This document shows, one piece after another, positions 7,960 through 17,091 of a stretch of DNA of 64,000 nt (position 1 is the stretch's first letter; each line of letters opens with the position of its first letter). Location: contig NZ_CP102384.1 of the NCBI RefSeq assembly GCF_024628865.1, forward strand, positions 2,677,001-2,741,000, read 5' to 3'. Both the position numbers and the translations under genes were made by a program. The notes beneath the pieces were generated by a model that saw nothing but the letters and a program-made list of their open reading frames with translations, ran no database searches and was not told where the DNA came from. The stretch comes from Sphingopyxis sp. DBS4 (GTDB taxonomy: Bacteria > Pseudomonadota > Alphaproteobacteria > Sphingomonadales > Sphingomonadaceae).

Positions 7960-8661
7960 ATGAACAAGAGCCTGCTTCTCGTGCTTGCCATGCTCGTTGC
8001 GGCTCCCGCAAGCGCCCAGATGGGCGGCGGGGGCGGGCCGCCGGGCGGGGCGCCCTCCGCCGGTGGTCCGCCGGGCGGCGGGCCGCCGCGAATGAAGCAA
8101 ATCAAGCCGGTCAATCGGTCGAGTTTCGACAAGATCGTAACCGGCATGTTTCGCGATGCCGATCCGAATCACGACGGCATCGTGACCATCGAGGAAATCC
8201 GGGCGATCGCCGGCGCGCGGCGCGATGTCCTCATCGCCAAGCGGTTCGAGCGGATCGACACGAACAACGACCGCGCGATCAGCCGCGACGAATTCTTCGC
8301 CTGGCAACATGGTCTCGGTTCGCTTGCGCAGTCGGAGGACGCACAGGCGATCGGCCACGGCGGTCTCGTCCCCGAGACGATCGAACCCGAATATGGCAAT
8401 GAAATGGAAGCGCGTCTGCTTCTCGGCCTGATCGAACCGCTGAGCGCCGGTCTCGTCGCAAAGGCCAATCTGAACTATGATGCCGGCCTCTCGGTCGAGG
8501 AACTGCTCGCCTATGAAGGAAAGCGATTCGATGCCGCCGACCGTAACGGAGATGGCGCGATCTCGATGGACGAAGCGCGCCAGCCCGAAGGTCGGCTGCC
8601 CGGCGGCGTCCTCGGCCTGCCTCCCGGGCGTCCACCCGAACCGCCCGCAGGAAACCCCTAG
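7960..8661 (+). CDS. Exported EF-hand calcium-binding protein
   Basis: A 233-residue exported protein. A signal peptide (MNKSLLLVLAMLVAAPASAQ) is followed by a Gly/Pro-rich stretch (about 21-43). The rest carries EF-hand loops: DADPNHDGIVTIEE, DTNNDRAISRDEF and, near the C-terminus, DRNGDGAISMDE. Another site near NLNYDAGLSVEEL is degenerate. The C-terminus is proline-rich. Proteins of this type bind Ca2+ in the periplasm, and their precise role is unknown. The position beside a Cpx-like system and the BA14K-like gene suggests an envelope function, which is inference. Confidence 0.75.
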   Translation: MNKSLLLVLAMLVAAPASAQMGGGGGPPGGAPSAGGPPGGGPPRMKQIKPVNRSSFDKIVTGMFRDADPNHDGIVTIEEIRAIAGARRDVLIAKRFERIDTNNDRAISRDEFFAWQHGLGSLAQSEDAQAIGHGGLVPETIEPEYGNEMEARLLLGLIEPLSAGLVAKANLNYDAGLSVEELLAYEGKRFDAADRNGDGAISMDEARQPEGRLPGGVLGLPPGRPPEPPAGNP

Positions 8662-8803
8662 TCTTGCGCCGCGAACATCCGTCACGGAAACGAAGTTTGC
8701 ATTGCGGCGTTACCCGCTTGCGCGGCATTCGGAATGCCGTCGTGCGGCATGTCGATCGGAGGGACTGTTGACCGGGTCAGATCGAACCTATGCAAGCCTC
8801 CGA

Positions 8804-10207
8804 ATGATCGGCCAACCGCGTTTGCTGGCAATCCTCGTCGCTTCGGCAACGCTCGCGGCCTGTGCTGTCGGCCCCGACTATCGCCCATCGACGCCCAGCG
8901 ATCTCGGCGTGCCCTCGACCTATAGCGAGGGCCGCACCGCCGCGACCGATCCCGCCGAACTGGCGTCCTGGTGGCAACGCTTCAACGACCCCGTGCTCGA
9001 CCAGCTCGTGGACCGCGCGATTTCCTCCAACCTCGATATCGCGCAGGCAAAGGCGCGTCTGCGTCAGGCCCGCGAAGCATCGGTCCAGGCAGGCGCCGAC
9101 CTGCTCCCCACCGCCAGCGCGAGCGGAAGAGCCGGCCGCAACATCGACAGCAAGAGCGCCGACAGCAGCAGCTATGCGCTGGGAATCGACGCTGACTGGC
9201 AGGTCGACCTGTTCGGCGGCGGACGCCGCGCCGTGGAAGCGGCCCGCGCCGACGAAGCCGCGAGCGGCTACGACCTCGCCTCGGTACGCATCGCGATCAT
9301 CGCCGAACTCGCGACCAACTATATCCAGCTTCGCCTCGCGCAACAGCAACTTGGCATCGCCGAGGATACGCTCCGCTACCAGCGCGACAATTATGACATC
9401 GCGCGCTGGCGCGTGCAGGCGGGTCTCGCTTCCTCGCTCGACGAGGAGCAGGCGCGCACCCAGCTCGCGCAGACCGAGGCGAGCCTGCCCGAGTTCCGGA
9501 CAAGCATCCGCGGCGCGCTGGGCCGGATCGCGGTACTGACCGCTCAGGCCCCCGGCGCCGCGACCGCATCGCTCGAAACCGCCGCGCCAATCCCCGCGCC
9601 GCCGTCGGGCATCGCCGCGGGCTTCCCCGCCGACACGCTGCGCCAGCGCCCCGACGTCCGCTCTGCCGAGCGCGGCCTTGCCGCCGCCACGGCCCGCGTC
9701 GGCGTGGCGAAGGCGCAATTGCTGCCGTCGCTCAGCCTCAGCGGTTCGCTCGGGACAAGCGCCTTGACCACGGGCGGCCTGTTCGACGCGATCACCGGAT
9801 CGCTGTTCGCGGGGATTTCGCAGATATTGTTCGACGGCGGCGCGCGCGCGTCGCAGGTCCGTTCGCAGCAGGCCGCGGTCGACGGCGCTTACGCCGCCTA
9901 TCGCCAGACGGTGCTCACCGCGCTCGAAGATGTCGAAAATGCGCTCGTCGCGGTATCATCGGCCGACGAGCGCGGCCGGCAATTCGCGATCGCGCACGAA
10001 GCCGCGAACAACAGCGCGATTCTCGCGCGGCTGCAATATCAGTCGGGGCTCACCGACTTCCAGACGCTGTCCAACATCGAAACCTCGTTGCTCTCGTCGA
10101 GCAACAGCCTCGCCAGTTCGCAGGCGGCGCAAGCGCTTGCGGTCGTGCAGCTTTACAATGCGCTCGGCGGCGGATGGCAGACCATGGAGAATGGAAACGG
10201 CGAATGA
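8804..10207 (+). CDS. NodT-family outer-membrane efflux lipoprotein
   Basis: A 467-residue TolC-like channel protein of the RND/MacAB outer-membrane factor family. The N-terminus MIGQPRLLAILVASATLAAC ends in a lipobox, so Cys20 is the predicted lipidated residue after cleavage. CAVGPDYRPS directly after it is typical of NodT lipoproteins. Two repeats of the OEP domain follow (about 60-260 and 275-460), rich in Ala/Gln coiled-coil segments such as RLRQAREASVQAGADLLPTA. It overlaps the adaptor gene by ATGA. No strong ribosome site is visible before the chosen ATG, so the start is less certain than the frame. Confidence 0.87.
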   Translation: MIGQPRLLAILVASATLAACAVGPDYRPSTPSDLGVPSTYSEGRTAATDPAELASWWQRFNDPVLDQLVDRAISSNLDIAQAKARLRQAREASVQAGADLLPTASASGRAGRNIDSKSADSSSYALGIDADWQVDLFGGGRRAVEAARADEAASGYDLASVRIAIIAELATNYIQLRLAQQQLGIAEDTLRYQRDNYDIARWRVQAGLASSLDEEQARTQLAQTEASLPEFRTSIRGALGRIAVLTAQAPGAATASLETAAPIPAPPSGIAAGFPADTLRQRPDVRSAERGLAAATARVGVAKAQLLPSLSLSGSLGTSALTTGGLFDAITGSLFAGISQILFDGGARASQVRSQQAAVDGAYAAYRQTVLTALEDVENALVAVSSADERGRQFAIAHEAANNSAILARLQYQSGLTDFQTLSNIETSLLSSSNSLASSQAAQALAVVQLYNALGGGWQTMENGNGE

Positions 10208-11601
10208 CCGAAGCACAGGCGGCGACGCAGAATCTCGACGAATTCCTGGGCGTGAAGCCCGAAAGCGCGTGGATGCGCCGCGGCAAATGGCCCGCCATCG
10301 CGCTGTTCACGGTCCTCATCCTGTTCGTCCTCTATCGCTGCTTCGGCCCTGCGGAAGCGGCCAGCTATTCGACGCAGGCGGCCGAGCGCGGCGCGCTGAC
10401 CGTCACCGTATCGGCGACCGGCAACATCAAGCCGATCAACCAGGTCGACGTCGGCTCCGAACAGTCGGGGCTGATCACCCATGTCTATGTCGACGTGAAC
10501 GACCGCGTGACCAAGGGGCAGCTTCTCGCCTCGCTCGATACCGCGCGCCTCCAGGATTCGGTCGTCCAGGCACAGGCGAGCGTCGCGGCGGCGCAGGCGA
10601 ATGTCGGTGAGGCGCAGGCGACGCTCGCACAGGCGAATGCGACGCTGGCGCGGCAAGAGGAGGTGTCGCGCCTCTCGGGCGGTCGCGTTCCCTCGAAAAC
10701 CGAACTCGATGCGGCGCGCGCCGATCAGAAGCGCGCCGTCGCCTCGCTCGCCGCATCGCGCGCGCAGGTCGCGCAGCAGCAGGCGGCGCTCGGCACCGCG
10801 CAGACAAATCTTTCCAAAGCCCGCATCTATTCGCCGGTGACCGGCGTCGTGCTGTCGCGCGACATCGAGCCTGGCCAGACCGTCGCCGCGTCGCTCAACG
10901 CACCGGTCCTCTTCACCATCGCCGAGGATCTGAGCCAGATGGAGCTGGAGGTGTCGATCGACGAGGCCGACGTCGGGCAGGTCAAGGAAGGGCAGGACGC
11001 GACCTTCACCGTCGACGCCTTCCCCGGCCAGCGCTTTCCGGCGAAGATCACACGGGTCAATGTCGGATCGAACAGCAGCGGCAGTTCCTCCTCCTCTTCG
11101 TCGTCCTCCTCATCGACGACGAGCAGCAGCAGCGGAACGGTGGTTGCCTATACGGCCATCCTGTCGGTCGACAATGCGAAGCAGATTCTGCGCCCCGGCA
11201 TGACCGCGACCGCCGACATCGTGACGATGAGCAAGAAGAATGTACTGCTCGTCCCCAATGCGGCGCTCCGCTATCGCCCCACGACCGAAGGGCAGAGCAC
11301 CGATTCCTCGAAGGGCGGGATCACCAGCGCGCTTGTCCCCCGCGGGCCGCGGCGGAGCGGCAATCGCGCGGAACGGAGCGTCACCACCGATCGCGGCGCG
11401 CAGCAGACCATCTATGTCCTCGGCGCCGACGGTCAGCCGCAAGCCGTGCAGATCACCACCGGCGACACCAATGGGACGCTGACCGAGGTCGCGTCGGGCA
11501 AGCTCAGCGCCGGCATGAAGGTCCTCACCGGACAGCTTTCCGACGGGAGCGCTGACGCGTCCGCAAGCAGCGGGCAATCCGGAGCCCGGAAGGGCGGCTG
11601 A
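10204..11601 (+). CDS. MacA-like periplasmic adaptor of ABC efflux pump
   Basis: A 465-residue membrane fusion protein. One N-terminal helix (IALFTVLILFVLYRCF, about 31-46) anchors it. Next come the lipoyl/barrel-sandwich halves (SVSATGNIKPINQVDVGSEQ-like region and YSPVTGVVLSRDIEPGQTV) around an alpha-hairpin rich in Ala/Gln (about 120-205), as in MacA and HlyD. Two low-complexity insertions are unusual: an almost pure Ser/Thr tract at about 295-312, and a second insertion near 355-400 containing RGPRRSGNRAERS. The gene lies between the NodT channel and the ABC transporter genes with short or overlapping junctions. The pump substrate is unknown; macrolides, peptides or siderophores are family options. 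Confidence 0.87.
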   Translation: MTEAQAATQNLDEFLGVKPESAWMRRGKWPAIALFTVLILFVLYRCFGPAEAASYSTQAAERGALTVTVSATGNIKPINQVDVGSEQSGLITHVYVDVNDRVTKGQLLASLDTARLQDSVVQAQASVAAAQANVGEAQATLAQANATLARQEEVSRLSGGRVPSKTELDAARADQKRAVASLAASRAQVAQQQAALGTAQTNLSKARIYSPVTGVVLSRDIEPGQTVAASLNAPVLFTIAEDLSQMELEVSIDEADVGQVKEGQDATFTVDAFPGQRFPAKITRVNVGSNSSGSSSSSSSSSSSTTSSSSGTVVAYTAILSVDNAKQILRPGMTATADIVTMSKKNVLLVPNAALRYRPTTEGQSTDSSKGGITSALVPRGPRRSGNRAERSVTTDRGAQQTIYVLGADGQPQAVQITTGDTNGTLTEVASGKLSAGMKVLTGQLSDGSADASASSGQSGARKGG

Positions 11602-11604
11602 GCG

Positions 11605-12327
11605 ATGGCCGAGCCGATCATCCGCCTGTCCGGCATCACCAAGACCTATGGCGAGGGGCCGACCGCCTTTCAGGCGTTGAAGGGCGTCGACCTCGACATC
11701 ATGGCGGGCGATTTCATCGCGGTGATGGGGGCTTCGGGCTCAGGCAAGTCGACGACGATGAACATATTGGGCTGCCTCGACGTGCCGACGCGCGGCTCCT
11801 ATCTGTTCCGGGGCCACCATGTCGAGGCGCTGACGCGCGACCAGCGCGCGCTGCTGCGGCGGCGATATTTCGGTTTCGTGTTCCAGGGCTTCAACCTGCT
11901 CGCGCGCACCAGCGCGCTCGAGAATGTCGAGCTGCCGCTTCTTTATCGCGGCGATCCGAAGGCCGAACGCCGCGACGCCGCGCTGGCGGCGCTTGACAAG
12001 GTGGGGCTCAAGGACTGGTGGGACCACACCCCCGCCGAGCTGTCGGGCGGGCAGCAGCAGCGCGTCGCCATCGCGCGCGCGATCGTCACCCGCCCCGATG
12101 TGCTGCTCGCCGACGAACCGACCGGCAATCTCGATTCCGAACGCTCGATCGAGATCATGGAGCTCTTGTCGGAGCTCAATCGCGACAGCGGCATCACCGT
12201 GCTGATGGTGACGCACGAGCCCGACATGGCCGAGTTCGCCCACACGCTGGTGCATTTCAAGGACGGGCTGGTCGAGAGCATCGAGGTCAACGCGGCGTCG
12301 CGCAGCCGTATGGAACCGCAACCATGA
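11605..12327 (+). CDS. ABC transporter ATPase, MacB/LolD type
   Basis: A 240-residue nucleotide-binding subunit. It shows the Walker A motif GASGSGKST (about 45-53), the Q-loop in FVFQGFNLL, the signature LSGGQQQRVAIARAI, the Walker B VLLADEPTGNLDS and the switch His in MVTHEPD. These details match the MacB/LolD/FtsE group of mechanotransmission ABC systems. Canonical MacB is one chain; here the ATPase and permease are separate genes overlapping by 4 bases. It would energise export through the adjacent permease, MacA-like adaptor and NodT channel. Confidence 0.9.
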   Translation: MAEPIIRLSGITKTYGEGPTAFQALKGVDLDIMAGDFIAVMGASGSGKSTTMNILGCLDVPTRGSYLFRGHHVEALTRDQRALLRRRYFGFVFQGFNLLARTSALENVELPLLYRGDPKAERRDAALAALDKVGLKDWWDHTPAELSGGQQQRVAIARAIVTRPDVLLADEPTGNLDSERSIEIMELLSELNRDSGITVLMVTHEPDMAEFAHTLVHFKDGLVESIEVNAASRSRMEPQP

Positions 12328-13532
12328 TCGGCACGACCCTGCTCCTCGCGCTGCGCTCGATCCGCCGTCACATGCTGCGCTCCTTCCTGACCGTGCTCGG
12401 CATCGTCATCGGCGTCGCCGCGGTGGTGACGATGGTGACGCTCGGCAATGCGACGACCGCCGCGGTGCAGAGCCAGATATCGGCGCTCGGCACCAACATC
12501 CTCCAGATCCGCCCCGGCCAGGGCTTCGGCCGCGGCGGCGGCGGTCCGCGTCCGCCCGATTTCGAGATGGCCGACTTGGGCGCGATTGCGCAGCAGATCG
12601 CCGGCGTCACCGCAGTGGCGCCGCAGGCGCAGACCAGCGGCACCGCCATCTACGAAGGCGCCAACTGGTCGACGACGGTGAACGGCACCACCGACGCCTA
12701 TTTCACCGTGCAGCCGTGGCCGCTGGTCGAGGGCCGCACCTTCACGCCCGCCGAGGAGGAAGCAGGCAAGGCGGTGTGCATCATCGGCAACACCGTGCGC
12801 CAGAACCTGTTTCGCGGCGGCAGCGCGGTCGGCGCGCGCTTCCGCATCAAGGGGGTGAGTTGCGACGTAATCGGCGTGCTCTCGACGCGCGGCCAGGGCG
12901 GTTTCGGCGGCGACCAGGACGATATCGTCATCATGCCGGTGAAAGCGGTCCAGCGCCGCTTCACCGGCAACCAGGACGTCTCGGTGATGCTCGTCGGCGT
13001 CGACCAGAGCTTTTCGACCGAGCAGGTGCAGGCATCGATCACCGACCTCTTGCGCGAGCGACGGAAGATCACGGGCGGCAAGGACGATAATTTCAACATC
13101 TTCGACACCAAGCAGATTTCGGACACGCTGACCGGAACCACGACCCTGCTGACGCGCATCGTCGCGGCCGTCGCGGCGATCTCGCTGCTCGTCGGCGGGA
13201 TCGGCATCATGAACATCATGCTGGTGTCGGTCACCGAGCGCACGCGCGAGATCGGCATCCGCCTCGCGATCGGCGCGGTCGCACGCGAGGTGCTGATGCA
13301 ATTCCTCGTCGAGGCGATCGTCCTCTCGTGCCTCGGCGGCCTCGCGGGCCTCCTCATCGCGCAACTCGCGATCGCGATCCTGTCGCCCGTCATGCAGGTG
13401 AGCTGGATGTTCGACGCCCAGATCAACATTATAGCCTTCGCAATCTCGGCGGTGATCGGCGTCGTGTTCGGCTATTTCCCCGCCAGGCGAGCGGCGAGCC
13501 TCAATCCCATCGACGCGCTGAGGCATGAATAG
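12324..13532 (+). CDS. MacB-type ABC permease (FtsX family)
   Basis: A 402-residue permease with the MacB layout. It has one N-terminal helix (MLRSFLTVLGIVIGVAAVV, about 17-35), a periplasmic MacB_PCD domain (about 45-270) and three C-terminal helices. The FtsX core has IGIMNIMLVSVTERTREIGI, and the protein ends in the typical FPARRAASLNPIDALRHE. A Gly/Arg/Pro-rich loop (FGRGGGGPRPP, about 69-79) in the periplasmic domain is atypical. It overlaps the ATPase gene by ATGA and is the last gene of the efflux operon. The convergent sulfatase gene ends 41 bases away, with no clear terminator between. Confidence 0.88.
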   Translation: MIGTTLLLALRSIRRHMLRSFLTVLGIVIGVAAVVTMVTLGNATTAAVQSQISALGTNILQIRPGQGFGRGGGGPRPPDFEMADLGAIAQQIAGVTAVAPQAQTSGTAIYEGANWSTTVNGTTDAYFTVQPWPLVEGRTFTPAEEEAGKAVCIIGNTVRQNLFRGGSAVGARFRIKGVSCDVIGVLSTRGQGGFGGDQDDIVIMPVKAVQRRFTGNQDVSVMLVGVDQSFSTEQVQASITDLLRERRKITGGKDDNFNIFDTKQISDTLTGTTTLLTRIVAAVAAISLLVGGIGIMNIMLVSVTERTREIGIRLAIGAVAREVLMQFLVEAIVLSCLGGLAGLLIAQLAIAILSPVMQVSWMFDAQINIIAFAISAVIGVVFGYFPARRAASLNPIDALRHE

Positions 13533-13573
13533 CCCCACAAGGCGCGAGGGAAGCGTTAAATCGTCACTGCGGA

Positions 13574-15871
13574 TTAGCGCTGCGGCGATGAAACGACGAA
13601 GCTGGTCTCGCCGATCTTGCCGTCGAACGGGAAAGGCGCGTCGATGCCGTCAAGGACGGTGGTGCCCGGATCGGACCCGATGTCGAACGTCTCGTTCCCC
13701 GAAAAGAGGAAGACGGAGAGCGCACCCTGGAAAGGTGACGTGGCGACATCCTTGCCGTCGACACTGATCGTCGCGCGCGCTTCCTCGGGGCCGATCCGGT
13801 CGAAGCGGAGGCCAATTTCGGATTTTCCGGTCAGCCTGCCGGGTGCCGCGAGGCGCGACAGCTTGCCGTCCATCGTCCGCAGCGCCAGAATGGGGACGCC
13901 CTCGCGCAGATAGAGACCGAGGCCGCCGAACCGGCCCCCCATCGCCATCAACGTCCCGTTGCCGCGCTGCCCCGGATCGACGGCCATCGTCATCGTGAAG
14001 CTGTGGGTGTGGATCGGCGGAGCGAGCGCTTCCGGAATCCGGCTCACCCGTCCCTGATAGCGGAACAGGCCGCCGGTCTCGGCCAGCCGGCGCTCCGCCT
14101 TCGCGGCCATCAGCCGCTGCGCCGCCCCGGTGTTGGTCAGCGGGTAGACGTTATATTTCCTCGCTTCGCGGTCGAACAGGCGCTGGAGTTCGGCCAGCTT
14201 TCGCGGATTCTGCGCGGCGAGGTCATGCAGTTCGTTGAAATCGCGCCGCTGGTCGAAAAGCTGCCATCCCTGATCGGTGATCGGAGGCTGCTTCTTGAAA
14301 TCCCAGGTCTGCAGCCGGTGCGGCATGACCGCCTTCCAGCCGTCCGCCCAGATGGAGCGATTGCCGTACATTTCATAATATTGGACTTTTTTGGCGTCCG
14401 GCGCATCCGCATCGGCGAAGCTATAGGTCAGCGACGTGCCGCTGATCGGTTGCTGACGGACGCCGTTGACGATCGCCGCGGGCCTTACGCCGGCGGCTTC
14501 GAGAAGCGTCGGCATCACATCGCTGATATGGGCATATTGGCGGCGGACCTCGCCATGCGCCGCGATCCCCCTTCGCCAGGCGACGATCAGCGGAACGTGG
14601 ATCCCGCCCTCAAAGGCCGTCTGCTTGTAATAGCGGAAGGGCGTGTCGCCGGCGACGGCCCAGCCGACGGGATAAAGCGGATAGGTGCCGCGTCGCCCCC
14701 ATTCGTCGATATGCGCCAGATTCTCGTCGACCGTGGCGAAGCGCCCGTTCGCCATCAATTGCTCGCTATAGGTGCCCGACACCGCGCCCTCGCCGCTTGC
14801 GCCATTGTCGGAAGTGACGACGATGATCGTGTTGTCGAGTTCGCCCTGTGCCTCGAGCACATCCAATATCCGCCCGAATTCATGGTCCGCATGGGCGAGC
14901 TGCGCGGCAAAGGCCTCCATGGCGCGCGCATAGAGGCGGCGTTCGTCCGCCGAAAGTTCGGCCCAGGGCTTCATGCCCTCGGGTCGCGGCGGGAGTTCCG
15001 CGTTCGCCGGCACCAGCCCCAGCGCTTTCTGCCGCGCGAGTATCCTTTCCCGCGCAACGTCCCATCCCTCGTCGAATTTGCCGCGATAGCGCGCGAGCCA
15101 TTCGTCGGGCGCATGGTGCGGCGAATGCCCGGCGCCGGTGGCCCAATAGAGGAAGAAGGGAGCCCGCGCGCCTCCTGCCGCCTGCCGCGCGCCGATCATC
15201 GCGATCGCCCGGTCGGCCATGTCGCTGCTCAGATGATAGGCGGGATCGGCCGGAAGCGGCGCAGGACTGTGGTCGCTCCACAGCAGCGGCGCGAAATTGT
15301 CCGCATCATAGGAAAGGAAGCCGTAGAAGCGATCGAACCCCTGCCCGCTCGGCCAATAGGTGAAAGGGCCGGCGGCCGACGCGTCGCGCGGCGGCAAATG
15401 ATCCCATTTGCCGACAGCGAAGGTTTCATAGCCCGCCTGGCGGAGATTTTCGGCGATGGTTCCGGCGCTGCGCGGGACGAGCGCGTCCTGCCCCGGAAAG
15501 CCGATCGCCATCGCCGAATGCCCGCCGACATGAACTTCGTGCGAATTGCGCCCGGTCAGAAGAGAGGCGCGGCTCGCCGAGCAGATCGGGGTCGAATGAT
15601 AGTTGGAATAGCGCAGCCCCATCGCCGCCACGCGGTCGATATTGGGGGTATCGACGAGGCCGCCATAGGACGACAATTGTCCGAAGCCGGTATCGTCGAT
15701 CACCCAGACGAGAATGTTCGGAGCGCCCTGTCGCGCCGCGGGCCGCACCACGGGCCCCTCCACCGACGTGTCGATCGTCCGGCCAATCACCGCCTGCCCG
15801 GCAGCGGCCGGCACCGCGGCGACGACGGCCGTAGCGGCCAGTGCGAGCCAGGGCAAACGCTGGACCTTCAT
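13574..15871 (-). CDS. Exported sulfatase with C-terminal beta-sandwich
   Basis: A 765-residue type I sulfatase that hydrolyses a sulfate ester, probably in the periplasm given the N-terminal signal (LPWLALAATAVVAAVPAAAG). The metal-binding motif VIDDTGFGQ gives Asp59/Asp60. The activation site is Cys97-Ser-Ala-Ser-Arg101, the C-x-[PA]-x-R motif whose cysteine becomes formylglycine; the alanine at the third place is the rarer variant. GYETFAVGKWD and VTSDNGASGEG are further family motifs. Residues from about 600 look like a lectin-type beta sandwich, as in long AtsD-like arylsulfatases. No formylglycine-generating enzyme gene is in the window. The start (ATG 15871) overlaps the lipase stop (ATGA), so it is the third gene of a receptor-lipase-sulfatase operon. 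Confidence 0.88.
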   Translation of the reverse strand: MKVQRLPWLALAATAVVAAVPAAAGQAVIGRTIDTSVEGPVVRPAARQGAPNILVWVIDDTGFGQLSSYGGLVDTPNIDRVAAMGLRYSNYHSTPICSASRASLLTGRNSHEVHVGGHSAMAIGFPGQDALVPRSAGTIAENLRQAGYETFAVGKWDHLPPRDASAAGPFTYWPSGQGFDRFYGFLSYDADNFAPLLWSDHSPAPLPADPAYHLSSDMADRAIAMIGARQAAGGARAPFFLYWATGAGHSPHHAPDEWLARYRGKFDEGWDVARERILARQKALGLVPANAELPPRPEGMKPWAELSADERRLYARAMEAFAAQLAHADHEFGRILDVLEAQGELDNTIIVVTSDNGASGEGAVSGTYSEQLMANGRFATVDENLAHIDEWGRRGTYPLYPVGWAVAGDTPFRYYKQTAFEGGIHVPLIVAWRRGIAAHGEVRRQYAHISDVMPTLLEAAGVRPAAIVNGVRQQPISGTSLTYSFADADAPDAKKVQYYEMYGNRSIWADGWKAVMPHRLQTWDFKKQPPITDQGWQLFDQRRDFNELHDLAAQNPRKLAELQRLFDREARKYNVYPLTNTGAAQRLMAAKAERRLAETGGLFRYQGRVSRIPEALAPPIHTHSFTMTMAVDPGQRGNGTLMAMGGRFGGLGLYLREGVPILALRTMDGKLSRLAAPGRLTGKSEIGLRFDRIGPEEARATISVDGKDVATSPFQGALSVFLFSGNETFDIGSDPGTTVLDGIDAPFPFDGKIGETSFVVSSPQR

Positions 15872-17091
15872 GAAGCCCGACAGGTCGCAGCAACGGGAGT
15901 GCCACCGACCGCCGCCCTGGCAAAGCCGATGGCGTCGGCGGCGGCCGCGTTCACGACGCCCGAATGGTCCTTGTCCTTGTAGATGCGGGCCTCGACCGTG
16001 TTGCCGCGGCTGCACAGGTCATTGACCAGCGTCAGCGTCGTCATCGGCAGCGCGGCGGTGTCGGCCGATCCGATCCCGAAGAACAGCGGCATGCCGAAGG
16101 TCAGCGACGGAAAGGATCGCAGGTCGACATCGGTATCCCAGAGCGTCTTCAACATACCGGGCCGAAAGGTACGTGCCGGATCGAGCCCCTTGTCGGCGGC
16201 TTCCTGCATCAGTTCGGGCAGGCAGGCGCTGCCGACATGGGCCTCCAGTTCGCGGCCCTGCGGCGTGAATATCTCGTCGGCCGACAAATCCGGATGGATA
16301 CGGCTCAGTTCATAGCCGATCATCGCATAGGCGCCGGTGACCATGACGTCGGTCGCGCTCGAGGCAAGGCCGCTTTCGATCGCGGCTTTCGACAGATTGG
16401 GCGCCCCCGTCGCCACGACGCCGCGGATCGCGAGATCGGGCGCATAGGCGGGTGCATAACCCACAGCGGCGACGACCGCCCCCGCGCCCTGCGACTGCCC
16501 GGCGAGGATAACCCGGTTCGCCGCATGATAGCGCGGCGTGGCGAGCAGCGCCCGCGCGCTGTCGATCAGGCTGTAGGAATGAGCGCGATAGTTGGAATAG
16601 GGATGAATCCCCGGCGTCCCCAATCCCTGATAGTCGCTGGCCACCACGATGAAGCCGCCGCTCAGCCAGCTCGACAGATATTGGCTGTCGCGCGCGCCGC
16701 GCGGCCGGGCCGACGGCGCGCAGATGTCGGCGATGCCTGTGGTGCCGTGCGCCCACGCCATGATCGGCCATCCGCCGGCCGGCGGCTCGCCCTTCGGCAC
16801 GAACACCGCGGCGGATACCGCAACGACGCCCTTGTCGGTAATGCCGTCACGCGCCGTGTAGAGGATGCGGACCGCTTTCGCCGCGCCGGGCACCGAATAG
16901 TCGCCGGGCAGCGGCTCTTCGGCGACGATGACGCCCGGATCGGCGGGGAGCGCACCGCGCCAGTCATAGAAAACCGGAAGACCGCCGTCGCCGACATCGC
17001 TCCCGCCGGGGGCAGCGCGAAGCGCGGGCGACAGGACCATCGCCGCCGCCAGCACCACGGCGACGCGTGGCGACGCCCGCCCCCGCCGCAT
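15868..17091 (-). CDS. Secretory lipase/esterase-like alpha/beta hydrolase
   Basis: A 407-residue exported hydrolase resembling the secretory lipase (LIP) family. It has a signal peptide (about 1-27), the oxyanion-hole segment WAHGTTGIADICAPS and a nucleophile elbow AGQSQGAGA with Ser200. A late Asp/His pair is consistent with GIGSADTAALP and DKDHSGVV. The enzyme would cleave an ester outside the cytoplasm. The start ATG overlaps the receptor stop (TGATG), and the stop overlaps the sulfatase start, so translation of all three is coupled. Context suggests it removes an acyl group from the compound taken up by the receptor, while the sulfatase removes sulfate. The substrate is unknown. Confidence 0.78.
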   Translation of the reverse strand: MRRGRASPRVAVVLAAAMVLSPALRAAPGGSDVGDGGLPVFYDWRGALPADPGVIVAEEPLPGDYSVPGAAKAVRILYTARDGITDKGVVAVSAAVFVPKGEPPAGGWPIMAWAHGTTGIADICAPSARPRGARDSQYLSSWLSGGFIVVASDYQGLGTPGIHPYSNYRAHSYSLIDSARALLATPRYHAANRVILAGQSQGAGAVVAAVGYAPAYAPDLAIRGVVATGAPNLSKAAIESGLASSATDVMVTGAYAMIGYELSRIHPDLSADEIFTPQGRELEAHVGSACLPELMQEAADKGLDPARTFRPGMLKTLWDTDVDLRSFPSLTFGMPLFFGIGSADTAALPMTTLTLVNDLCSRGNTVEARIYKDKDHSGVVNAAAADAIGFARAAVGGTPVAATCRAS

